Of a stretch of DNA of 64,000 nucleotides, positions 27,929 to 36,000 are shown piece by piece. A program made the position numbers and the translations under genes. Origin of the DNA: Ignavibacteria bacterium (GTDB lineage: Bacteria; Bacteroidota; Ignavibacteria; Tepidaquicellales; Tepidaquicellaceae); NCBI GenBank assembly GCA_019187405.1, contig JABAQZ010000016.1, positions 1-64,000 on the forward strand. The letters are read 5' to 3'. How positions within the stretch are numbered: the stretch's first letter is position 1; every line of letters begins with the position of its first letter. The notes beneath the pieces are model-generated. The model was not told where the DNA came from. It saw nothing but the letters and a program-made list of their open reading frames with translations, and did no database searches.

Positions 27929-27955
27929 AAACTCTGAATTTACAATTCAGAGTTT
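27929..27955 (-). terminator. Bidirectional intrinsic terminator after the 28045-29256 gene
   Basis: Perfect 12-bp arms AAACTCTGAATT (27929-27940) and AATTCAGAGTTT (27944-27955) with a 3-nt loop. On the minus strand the stem is followed by a T-rich tract. It lies about 90 bases past the stop of the minus-strand T9SS cargo gene, before the promoter of the next gene. Confidence 0.88.
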
Positions 27956-28044
27956 TTAAAATTTGAAATGAATGTCTATTTATTTAATATTAACTACACT
28001 CTTGAGCTTATAAAAATTATTATTTGGTAAAATGACATTTGTCG

Positions 28045-29256
28045 TTACTTAAGCAGAACTAACTTTTTTGACGAAACAAAACTTCCCGACTCCAGCCGGT
28101 AATAATATACTCCGCTCGAAAGTCCGATAGAGGCGGAAGAGGTATTCAGTTCAATAGTGTAATAACCGCTCGTTCTTATTTCATTAACAAGATTTTTAAC
28201 AAGTCTGCCGCTAACATCAAATAATTTCAGTGAAACAAAACCATCGCTTTTTATGGCAAAATCAATTTTCGTAACTGGATTAAACGGATTTGGATAGTTT
28301 TGTGATAAAAAATATTTTTCAGGTCTTGAAATGATCACTTCAGTCTTAAGATTGAAGTATTCATAATTTCCGTTATAATCAATCTGCTTTAATCTATAAT
28401 TATAAAAACCCGAATTAAGCTTAGTATCTTTAAAAGAATAATTTACGGTAATGTTAGAATTTCCATAACCATTTACAAATCCGGCTTTTGTCCATTTATC
28501 AGTTCCAGCAATCTTTCTTTCAATGTCAAATCCGGAATTGCCGTATTCGTTAGCCGTTGACCAGTCAAGCACTACATTGTTCCTGCTAACTGCGGCTTTG
28601 AAGCTTGACAGCTCGACTGGAAGAGGTTCATCTTCAATAATAAGAGTTCCTCCGCTTGTTATTTCTGTCATCACGCCGTCAATAAAAGCAAATGATTTTG
28701 TAAACGGATCATTGTCTATTACCGTAGAATCTCTCCATTCAAGTTCAAATAAAAGTAGATTGATAGTTGGATCAGATGTTTCAAGTTTCATCTTTACCAC
28801 ACGAGTTCCCGGATATACTGAAGAAATAACAGGTCCTGTTCCTGCAGAGATAACCGGATTTCTATAAAGTCTGAGCTGTTTTCCAACAACTTCAGGATTG
28901 ACAGGCACTGCAGAAGGATTAGTAAATTCGCTTGAACCAGGGACAATGTAATAAGTCAGCGAGCCAAGACTTGCTATTGCAGGATTAAAATTAAAATAAT
29001 ATTCACCAGCAGCATATTCAAAAGGACCCGATTCGGGTAAATTTAAATGCTGAATGAAAATATCAAATTGAATAGTATTTAGTCCTGTCGGCGATGAACC
29101 TGTAACTTCAATATTTCTAACTCTCATCTCATATAACGGATTAACAAGGAGGGTTGATGTATTGCCTGTTTCTGAAACATCAGATTTTGCAAATGCAAAC
29201 TCCGAGAAACATGTAATAACAAATAATGCTAAAAATAAACTGATAATATTTTTCAT
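28045..29256 (-). CDS. Secreted protein with Fn3-like domain, T9SS cargo
   Basis: 403 residues with a signal peptide to about residue 23 (LFVITCFSEFAFAKS). Residues 45-205 are a beta-rich domain (IQFDIFIQHLNLPESGPFEY) that I do not recognise with certainty; it recalls cohesin-like or other Ig-like secreted domains. Residues 212-310 form the Fn3-like domain common before T9SS tails, with LPVELSSFKA, DWSTANEYGNSGFDIER and NYRLKQIDYNGNYEYF. The sorting domain is QNYPNPFNPVTKIDFAI, LFDVSGRLV, SGVYYYRLES and KKLVLLK. The protein at 36001 has the same Fn3-plus-tail pair. ATG start at 29256. Confidence 0.85.
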   Translation of the reverse strand: MKNIISLFLALFVITCFSEFAFAKSDVSETGNTSTLLVNPLYEMRVRNIEVTGSSPTGLNTIQFDIFIQHLNLPESGPFEYAAGEYYFNFNPAIASLGSLTYYIVPGSSEFTNPSAVPVNPEVVGKQLRLYRNPVISAGTGPVISSVYPGTRVVKMKLETSDPTINLLLFELEWRDSTVIDNDPFTKSFAFIDGVMTEITSGGTLIIEDEPLPVELSSFKAAVSRNNVVLDWSTANEYGNSGFDIERKIAGTDKWTKAGFVNGYGNSNITVNYSFKDTKLNSGFYNYRLKQIDYNGNYEYFNLKTEVIISRPEKYFLSQNYPNPFNPVTKIDFAIKSDGFVSLKLFDVSGRLVKNLVNEIRTSGYYTIELNTSSASIGLSSGVYYYRLESGSFVSSKKLVLLK

Positions 29257-29515
29257 GATTTAATTACTTTATTTTAATTAAAAAATTTAGATTTAAACAC
29301 TTTAATACTATTATATTAAAATAAAAAACGTTTTCTAAAAATCAGGCTTAACTTAGATTTTTATTTTTTAAAAAAATATACCTTTTTTAAAAATCCCGGA
29401 CACAGAATAACACATCCGTCAAAAATAATTTGAAGTTGTAAAGTTAAGCAAAAGTTTCAGGTTTATTAATTAGTTGAAAACATAATTATTTTTCATAAAA
29501 CCATTCCCAACACTT

Positions 29516-29527
29516 CCCTTGCAAGGG
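29516..29527. repeat. GC-rich palindrome
   Basis: Perfect 12-bp palindrome CCCTTGCAAGGG, preceded by CATTCCCAACACTT and followed by a G-rich stretch (GGGTGGGG). It resembles dispersed intergenic repeats of the CCCTCCCTTGCAAGGGAGGG type seen in many bacterial genomes. Only one copy is in this window, so membership of a repeat family is inference. Confidence 0.45.
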
Positions 29528-29758
29528 TGTGTGTAGTGTAGGGTGGGGTTGTTTGAAGATTAGAGAAATTTGTTGACAATCTTTACTTAAAAAAAGTTTT
29601 TATCGAATTGAAAAAATGTTTTATATACTAATGAAATAATAACCAAATTAAATTTATGATTGTTCAAACTAAAATGATTAGTCGTTCGTTTCATTTTATA
29701 ATTATTATAGACAATTAATGAACAAAATTGTTGCTCTTTTATTCGTAAATGAATTTTG

Positions 29759-29766
29759 TATTTTTG
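29759..29766 (+). promoter_or_regulatory. Possible TAnnTTTG promoter box of the second cyclase/STAND gene
   Basis: TATTTTTG matches the Bacteroidota minus-7 consensus TAnnTTTG, 24 bases before the TTG start at 29791. The nearest upstream TTG (29731-29733) is 25 bases away, slightly longer than the usual spacer. Confidence 0.35.
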
Positions 29767-29790
29767 TTTAACATAAAACTTTAGAAACAT

Positions 29791-32667
29791 TTGGATCACT
29801 TCCCTACAGGCAATGTTACATTTCTTTTTACGGACATAGAAGGCAGCACAAGACTGGCTCAGAAGGATAACGATGCCTATCTCGATGCTCTTGCTCTTCA
29901 TCATGAGATTCTTTATGAAGTAATTGATTCAAATAAAGGCTTTGTTTTTAAAATCATCGGGGATTCTTTTTGCTGTGCATTTAACAGTTCTGAAGATGCC
30001 GTTAATGCAGCCGTAAAGACACAGATAAAATTGAGGAAAACAGAATGGGAAGGAATGGAAATTAAAGTGAGGATGGGAATTCATTCCGGCGAAGCGGAAT
30101 TTGTCAACGGTGATTATGTCGGATATGTTACTCTAAGCCGCTCTCAGAGGATAATGTCATCGGCTTACGGCGGACAGATACTTGTAACAGACGGAGTTTA
30201 CCACTCAGTAAAAGAAAATCCGGAAGTAAATGTAACATTCAAAGATTTTGGAAAAAGAAAACTTAAGGATATTATTCTGCCTGAACATATATATCAGGTT
30301 ATAGCTGAGGGAATTGAATCTGATTTCATGCCTTTAAAAAGTCTCGATGCACGACAAAACAATCTGCCTTCGATAATTACCAAATTCATAGGAAGACAAA
30401 AAGAACTTAACGAAATCAAAAATCTTTTTCCCGGAGTAAGAATGATTTCGTTGACAGGTGCCGGTGGTACAGGCAAAACACGTCTTGCTCTACAGCTTGC
30501 ATCCGAGATGGTTGATGAATACGAAAACGGAGTATGGATTATCGAATTGTCCGCCATTAATGATCCCGAATTAATCATAAAAGAAATTACAATTACTCTC
30601 GGATTAAAGGAAGATCCTACGACAGATATTTTTGAAACCTTGAAAAGTTTTCTGAAGTCAAAAAAAATATTGCTGCTGTTCGATAATACAGAGCATCTTC
30701 TGAATAAATGTGCTAAGATTGCAGAAGACCTCCTTTCATACTGCCCGAACCTTAAGATTATCTCTACAAGCAGAGAGTCGTTTAATATTCCGGGAGAAAC
30801 AATTTATAGAGTACCTCCCTTATCCATGCCCGAAAAAATAGAGAATGAAACTTATGAAACACTATGTCAATATGAATCTGTTAAATTTTTTTATGACAGA
30901 GCAGTTTCGGTTAATTCAAATTTTCAGCTTACAAAAGAAAATATTCACATAATTGCCGAGCTTTGCAAAAAACTTGATGGAATTCCTCTTGCAATCGAAC
31001 TTGCATCAAAAAGAATGAATGTACTTACTGCAGAAAAAATTCTCGAACGACTCTCAGACAGGTTTAAGCTTCTTACAAGCGGAAATACAACTGCACTTCC
31101 AAGACAGAAAACTCTGCGCGCAATGATAGACTGGAGCTATGATATGCTCAATCCAAACGAACAGCTGATGCTGCAACGGCTATCTATTTTCATGGGTGGC
31201 TGGACTCTTGAATCAGCCGAACAAATCTGTAGTGACGAGAATATTGATGAGTATGAAGTTCTGGATATGATGAATAGTCTCCTGGATAAATCGCTGATTA
31301 TATATAAGGAAACCAACGGTAAAGGAAGGTATGATATTCTCGAGTCAATCAAATACTACGGACTCGAAAAGCTTGGAGGAAAGAAAGAAGAGTTTCAGAA
31401 AAATCTGGACTTTTTCCTAATTGTATCTTCATTTATTGATCAGAAAAAAAAGGGAATGGGAGAACTTGACTGGCTTAAAATGATGGAAGATGAACTTGAC
31501 AACATCAGAATGAATATACAATGGGCAGAAGCAAACAATCCGGATAGCGCAGTTTTGCTTGTGATAAATACATTTGACTTCTGGTATAGCAAAGGATATT
31601 TCCAGGAAGGTTATGAAACTTCACTGAAATTTTTACACTCAGTTAATCCTGTAGATAAAAAATCCAAAGCAGAGTTGCTTTACTGTATAGCCCAGTTATG
31701 TTATCATCTTGGAAAATTTGACGAACTGGAAAAATATGCAACAGAGGGATTAAATCTTAGCAGGGAAATAGAATATAAAAAAGGTATCATTAAATGTCTG
31801 AATACGATTAGCCTGAAAGCTTATACTGAGCTGGATAACGAAAGCGCCGTGAAGTATAACGAGGAATCTTTGGCATTGAGCATTGAAATTAATGATGATA
31901 AAAGTAAAATAAATTCGCTTTACAATTTGTCTTTTCCCATAGGACATCTCGGAGACTATGATAGATCGATAGCGCTGAAAGAAGAAGCTCTTCAAATGGC
32001 AAGGAAACTGAATAATGAACATTTTATCGCACAGGTTCTGTTGAGCCTGAGCGTTTCGCAATCGGGCAGAAAAGGTGACATAAAAAAAGCTGCCGTACTT
32101 TCCGAAGAAAGTCTCATTCTATCCAGAAAACTTGAAGACCTTTATCTTATATCCATTAATCTTGTAAATCTTGCTGCGCTGAAATTGTATTATGAAGAAA
32201 AAAATTATGAAGAAGCGGAGTATCTATTGCATGATGCATATAACATATCTATAGATCACGGTTATAATATGAATTTATTTCCCATTAGGATTCATTTGGG
32301 ATTGATGTATGTCGAAACCGGAAAATTTTCTGAAGCAATTACCGTTTTTAATGAATATCTGAAAGAAAAAGATAAGCCCGGAGCAGAATTTTTTATGAAC
32401 AACCTCATAGCCGGCATCGGAAAAATTTGTTTTAAAAGCAATGAATACAAAGATGCAGTCAGACTATACGGATTGATTGATTTCATGTCAAGCAACAAAA
32501 AATATAAATCAGTAAATAAAAATCTGATACTCAGCGTAGAAGACAAAACAGTTCTTGTTAACTCGCTTGGAGAAGATGAATTTAATAAATACTGGAATGA
32601 AGGCAGAACAATGAATTTTGATGAAGCTTTAATTGAATCAATGAGTAAAATTAAAAATATGTATTAA
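29791..32667 (+). CDS. Class III nucleotide cyclase-STAND NTPase-TPR regulator (copy 2)
   Basis: 958 residues with the same three-part build as the protein at 4173. The cyclase domain (about 8-170) has the metal Asp pair D15 (FLFTDIEGST) and D58 (KIIGDSFCCAF), then YVGYVTLSRSQRIMSSAYGG and GKRKLKDIILPEHIYQV. The ATPase has Walker A GAGGTGKT (223-230), Walker B ILLLFDNTEHLL and GIPLAIELASKRM. The C-terminal half, from about 560, is TPR-like (LYCIAQLCYHLGKFDELE, SLYNLSFPIGHLGDYDRS). The TTG at 29791 starts directly at the family N-terminus HFPTGNVTFLFTD. No HTH domain is seen, so output probably runs through a cyclic nucleotide or protein contacts. It is upstream of the GND-repeat protein (138 bases) and might be co-expressed. 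Confidence 0.88.
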   Translation: MDHFPTGNVTFLFTDIEGSTRLAQKDNDAYLDALALHHEILYEVIDSNKGFVFKIIGDSFCCAFNSSEDAVNAAVKTQIKLRKTEWEGMEIKVRMGIHSGEAEFVNGDYVGYVTLSRSQRIMSSAYGGQILVTDGVYHSVKENPEVNVTFKDFGKRKLKDIILPEHIYQVIAEGIESDFMPLKSLDARQNNLPSIITKFIGRQKELNEIKNLFPGVRMISLTGAGGTGKTRLALQLASEMVDEYENGVWIIELSAINDPELIIKEITITLGLKEDPTTDIFETLKSFLKSKKILLLFDNTEHLLNKCAKIAEDLLSYCPNLKIISTSRESFNIPGETIYRVPPLSMPEKIENETYETLCQYESVKFFYDRAVSVNSNFQLTKENIHIIAELCKKLDGIPLAIELASKRMNVLTAEKILERLSDRFKLLTSGNTTALPRQKTLRAMIDWSYDMLNPNEQLMLQRLSIFMGGWTLESAEQICSDENIDEYEVLDMMNSLLDKSLIIYKETNGKGRYDILESIKYYGLEKLGGKKEEFQKNLDFFLIVSSFIDQKKKGMGELDWLKMMEDELDNIRMNIQWAEANNPDSAVLLVINTFDFWYSKGYFQEGYETSLKFLHSVNPVDKKSKAELLYCIAQLCYHLGKFDELEKYATEGLNLSREIEYKKGIIKCLNTISLKAYTELDNESAVKYNEESLALSIEINDDKSKINSLYNLSFPIGHLGDYDRSIALKEEALQMARKLNNEHFIAQVLLSLSVSQSGRKGDIKKAAVLSEESLILSRKLEDLYLISINLVNLAALKLYYEEKNYEEAEYLLHDAYNISIDHGYNMNLFPIRIHLGLMYVETGKFSEAITVFNEYLKEKDKPGAEFFMNNLIAGIGKICFKSNEYKDAVRLYGLIDFMSSNKKYKSVNKNLILSVEDKTVLVNSLGEDEFNKYWNEGRTMNFDEALIESMSKIKNMY

Positions 32668-32805
32668 ATATATCTTTTTTATTCTGATATAAAAAAATAA
32701 TCTTAAGTTCATATCCGTTTTTTTAAATTGAAAATAATTTTTCTTAAAATATTTTGGATAATGAAATTTCTTCTGAAATAAATAAAATTTATCAACAGCT
32801 TTACT

Positions 32806-35640
32806 TTGAAATTTAAATTTTTACATTTGAAAATCTTAAGCTTTTTATTTTTTTTTCTGCTCGTTCAATCCACAACAACTTTTTCTCAGATGAATGAAGA
32901 TTCAGTGATTAATCTTGCATTAGCTTTCAGAGGACTGACAAAAGATGACATTACAATTCCGGTTAATTTTGATAAGGAAAAATCTCCGAGAAACGATTCA
33001 AAATTATTTTTACCGGTTGTAAAAAAATTAATGACCGCTCCAATGAATTATGAAAAATTTACGGAAGATATTTCGATGCTGTCCTTCAGGAACGAAGAGG
33101 AGATTATAAAGCATTTTTACGATCTTCTTGATGTCAGATTCAATCCTGAAAGTTATATCAGTCAGAATGAAAAAATTACAGGAAATGATCTTGTAAAGAT
33201 CTGCAAGAGATTTAAAAAATTTAACGATACTCTCGCCCGTATTTTTTCGAAAGAGGAAAAAGATTTTCTCACAAAAAATATATTGTCTTTGGTAATAAAC
33301 ACAGCCGAATCTGACGAAAGTAATATGGATATTTTTAAATTCAATAAATCAAGAGATTCAGGCAATGCGGTATCAAAAAGAACTTTGGATTTGCTGAGCA
33401 GACTTAATATGCAATTGGTTATGAAAAATTCACTGGATGCTTTTGTTTCCTGTCTGAAAGTTTATGAGAATGTAAAGTCTTCGGGGTATATTGAAAATTC
33501 AGTCAGCGAAAATCCGGAATATGGAAGCAATGAATTTATTTATTATTATGAAAAAGAAGGGATAAGAATAGCTATCGGAGGATATGAAAAGAATGTATAT
33601 GAGGGTTATTATGATTTCATTTTGGATTTCGGAGGAGATGATGTTTACAATGTTACAGCATCACAAAGCACATCGGTAAGCGGTTTAACCTGCATAATGG
33701 ATCTTTCCGGAAATGATTATTATTATACTGATACAGATTTTACATTGGCAGGCAGTATGTTCGGAGCTGGTATGATATTTGACAAAAGCGGTGAAGACGT
33801 TTACAAAGGAAAAAACGGTTCACTCGGATCTTCAGTTGTTGGGCTCGGATTTCTTTGTGATGAAGACGGTAATGACATTTATAATGCAGGAATTTTTTCT
33901 CAGGCAGCGGCATCTTTTGGAATCGGAATATTGTTAGACAAAAACGGAAATGATTTTTACATATCGAATTCATACTCACAGGGTTTTGGCATGACGCAGG
34001 GAGCCGGCGCTATAATTGATCTGAAAGGAAATGATTCGTATCTGTGCGATACCCGTGCGCTTGACATTGGCAGGTATGAAGATCATTTCATATCCATGTG
34101 TCAGGGATTCGGTTTTGGAATGAGACCTTATTATGCGGGAGGAATCGGAATTATATTAGAAGGCGAAGGAAATGATTTTTACAGTTCTGATATTTATGGA
34201 CAAGGAAGCGCATACTGGTACGGTATCGGCTGCATTTCCGATAATTCGGGAAATGATAAGTATAATTCATATCAATACTCCCAAGGAGCAGGGATCCATC
34301 TTGCTGTCGGAATTCTTAAAGACAAAACAGGATGGGATTATTATACATCAAACGGAGTTTCGCAAGGCTGCGGTCATGATTTTGGCATTGGCATTCTTGA
34401 AGATATCAGAGGCAATGACAATTTCTCAGCTTATTCACTGTCACAAGGAGCGGGAAATGCCAACGGCATCGGAATATTGTTTGACAGAAACGGAAGCGAC
34501 GGTTATTTAAATAAAGAGCCAGGGAATTCAAGAGGATATGGAAATCCAAGAAGAGATTTCGGAAGCTTAGGTTTATTCATAGATTTTTCCGGAACTGATT
34601 ATTATTCCGAACCCGGAAATGACAGTGTTATAGCCAACACTTCTTATTGGGGAATGATGATGGATTTTCATCTTATGGATATTTCTAATAATGAAATATC
34701 AAAGACATTTAAAATTCCGGTTGATTCATCGAGAGATTATACCAAAGAAGAGTTTTTTGTAATGGCTAAGACGATTGAACCAAGGTTTTCACTATGGCAG
34801 GAATATGGTTTTAGAAAACTCGTGAATGACAGCAATAAAACGGCTGATTTCATTTTAAACTTCCTCGATACTGACGATCACCGAGAAGCACTTGTACTAA
34901 GAAATCTTGCTTTTAAAATAGGATATACTTTGGGAAAATTGTTTTCAGAAAAGCTTAAGTTTCATCTGGTTAATATGCATCTCAGACAGGAATTCAACGA
35001 AAACCAGATTTCCTACATCTGTTACTTATTCGGCGAAACGGGAAATCCCGAAGGCAGAGAAGAGCTTTTGCAGCTCACGTATGATGACAATATCAAAATT
35101 AAAACTTCATCAGTAAATGCATTGGGAAAGATTAAATTAACAGAAGCTGATCGAGAATTTAAGGAAAGAGTATCATCGAGACTGCGTGAACTTGCTTTTT
35201 CGGATTCTGAAAATGAATTATTAAATAAAGATATTTCTTTTGCTTTTAAAAATTACATTTCAAAAGAAAACATTCCGGCATTAATTCATTTACTGTCAAA
35301 CGGATATTTTGGAGCAAGATTTAATGCAGCCGAAAGTCTAAAGAAGTACGGAAATGATTATGCCGATTTTGCTGATAATATTCTTGATGATAATATTTTA
35401 TTTGAAATGCCGTTTATCATTTCATTTGCGGAATCCTTTAAAGAGTTACCTGAATTACAATTCAAAAAATTATTTGAGCAAATTTATGAAATGGCAAGAA
35501 ATGGTAATGATCCATTGAAATTAAAACTGATTGAAATACTCCAGCATAAACAATCTCAATCCGAAGATTCCGGATTCAAAGAATGGAGTAAAACTTATTT
35601 GCGCACGTTGGAAGTTACAGGTTTCAAAAAAGTAAAATAA
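32806..35640 (+). CDS. Secreted protein with about 12 G-N-D-x-Y repeats and C-terminal HEAT-like repeats
   Basis: 944 residues; I do not recognise a named family. A signal peptide covers about 1-28 (LSFLFFFLLVQSTTTFSQ). Residues 29-250 are helical with no motif I can name. From about 268 to 605 there are some 12 repeats of about 26-27 residues of the form GIGILxDxxGNDxYxxxxYSQGxG (for example ILLDKNGNDFYISNSYSQG, CISDNSGNDKYNSYQYSQG); one repeat is extended to 47 residues. The regular Gly, Asp and aromatic spacing suggests a beta-solenoid, perhaps with calcium-type Asp loops. The remainder is alpha-helical with HEAT-like units (IKTSSVNALGKIKL, FNAAESLKKYGNDY). There is no T9SS or dockerin tail, unlike most secreted proteins here. 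The start is a TTG at 32806. Confidence 0.8.
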   Translation: MKFKFLHLKILSFLFFFLLVQSTTTFSQMNEDSVINLALAFRGLTKDDITIPVNFDKEKSPRNDSKLFLPVVKKLMTAPMNYEKFTEDISMLSFRNEEEIIKHFYDLLDVRFNPESYISQNEKITGNDLVKICKRFKKFNDTLARIFSKEEKDFLTKNILSLVINTAESDESNMDIFKFNKSRDSGNAVSKRTLDLLSRLNMQLVMKNSLDAFVSCLKVYENVKSSGYIENSVSENPEYGSNEFIYYYEKEGIRIAIGGYEKNVYEGYYDFILDFGGDDVYNVTASQSTSVSGLTCIMDLSGNDYYYTDTDFTLAGSMFGAGMIFDKSGEDVYKGKNGSLGSSVVGLGFLCDEDGNDIYNAGIFSQAAASFGIGILLDKNGNDFYISNSYSQGFGMTQGAGAIIDLKGNDSYLCDTRALDIGRYEDHFISMCQGFGFGMRPYYAGGIGIILEGEGNDFYSSDIYGQGSAYWYGIGCISDNSGNDKYNSYQYSQGAGIHLAVGILKDKTGWDYYTSNGVSQGCGHDFGIGILEDIRGNDNFSAYSLSQGAGNANGIGILFDRNGSDGYLNKEPGNSRGYGNPRRDFGSLGLFIDFSGTDYYSEPGNDSVIANTSYWGMMMDFHLMDISNNEISKTFKIPVDSSRDYTKEEFFVMAKTIEPRFSLWQEYGFRKLVNDSNKTADFILNFLDTDDHREALVLRNLAFKIGYTLGKLFSEKLKFHLVNMHLRQEFNENQISYICYLFGETGNPEGREELLQLTYDDNIKIKTSSVNALGKIKLTEADREFKERVSSRLRELAFSDSENELLNKDISFAFKNYISKENIPALIHLLSNGYFGARFNAAESLKKYGNDYADFADNILDDNILFEMPFIISFAESFKELPELQFKKLFEQIYEMARNGNDPLKLKLIEILQHKQSQSEDSGFKEWSKTYLRTLEVTGFKKVK

Positions 35641-36000
35641 TTTTTTTTTAACACAATCTCCTTTCCCAATTTCCGGATAATAATTTTTCTGTCTAATAAA
35701 ATTATTGTTGATTTTTAAAACTTGAAGAATTAATTTAACTTAAAATTTAAATATAGAAGAATGAAAGATAATTACTGCCTTTCGACAAGTTAAAGTAGTT
35801 ATTTACTGGAAAATTAATCTGGTATGAACAGATAAATAATTAATATGAACGATTCAAAATATTTTCTTCAATTACATCTCTTGAACTTAATATAGTTGAA
35901 AAATGAAATTCTGTTTTAAAAAATATCATTTTTACGGAAATTTAAAATTAATTTTAAATTTCTCTTTAATTAACAATTTCTTTAATCTAACCAAAAAAAC
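35641..36000. other. AT-rich intergenic region upstream of the nidogen-like gene
   Basis: No gene is seen. The region begins with a T-run (about nine T after the stop of the preceding gene), which may help termination. Near its end is a perfect 26-bp AT palindrome, listed separately. Short ATG frames here do not exceed a few codons. Confidence 0.5.
35937..35962. promoter_or_regulatory. Perfect 26-bp AT-rich palindrome before the 36001 gene
   Basis: Arms GAAATTTAAAATT (35937-35949) and AATTTTAAATTTC (35950-35962) match at all 13 positions with no loop. It ends 38 bases before the ATG at 36001. Its position fits an operator or a DNA-bending site; a chance AT palindrome is possible given the base composition. 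Confidence 0.4.

Larger units (their letters stand above)
29257..29790. other. Divergent intergenic region with a GC-rich palindrome
   Basis: 534 bases without a credible gene between divergently transcribed genes. It should hold the promoters of the T9SS cargo gene (minus) and the second cyclase/STAND gene (plus). The only distinctive sequence is a GC-rich patch at about 29500-29551, containing the palindrome CCCTTGCAAGGG (29516-29527) and then GTAGGGTGGGGTTG, in otherwise strongly AT-rich DNA. Confidence 0.5.

Noticed and set aside
29587-29904. 105-residue minus-strand frame
   Set aside because: No domain, Cys/Lys/Phe-rich low-complexity translation, and it overlaps the well-supported start of the cyclase/STAND gene.
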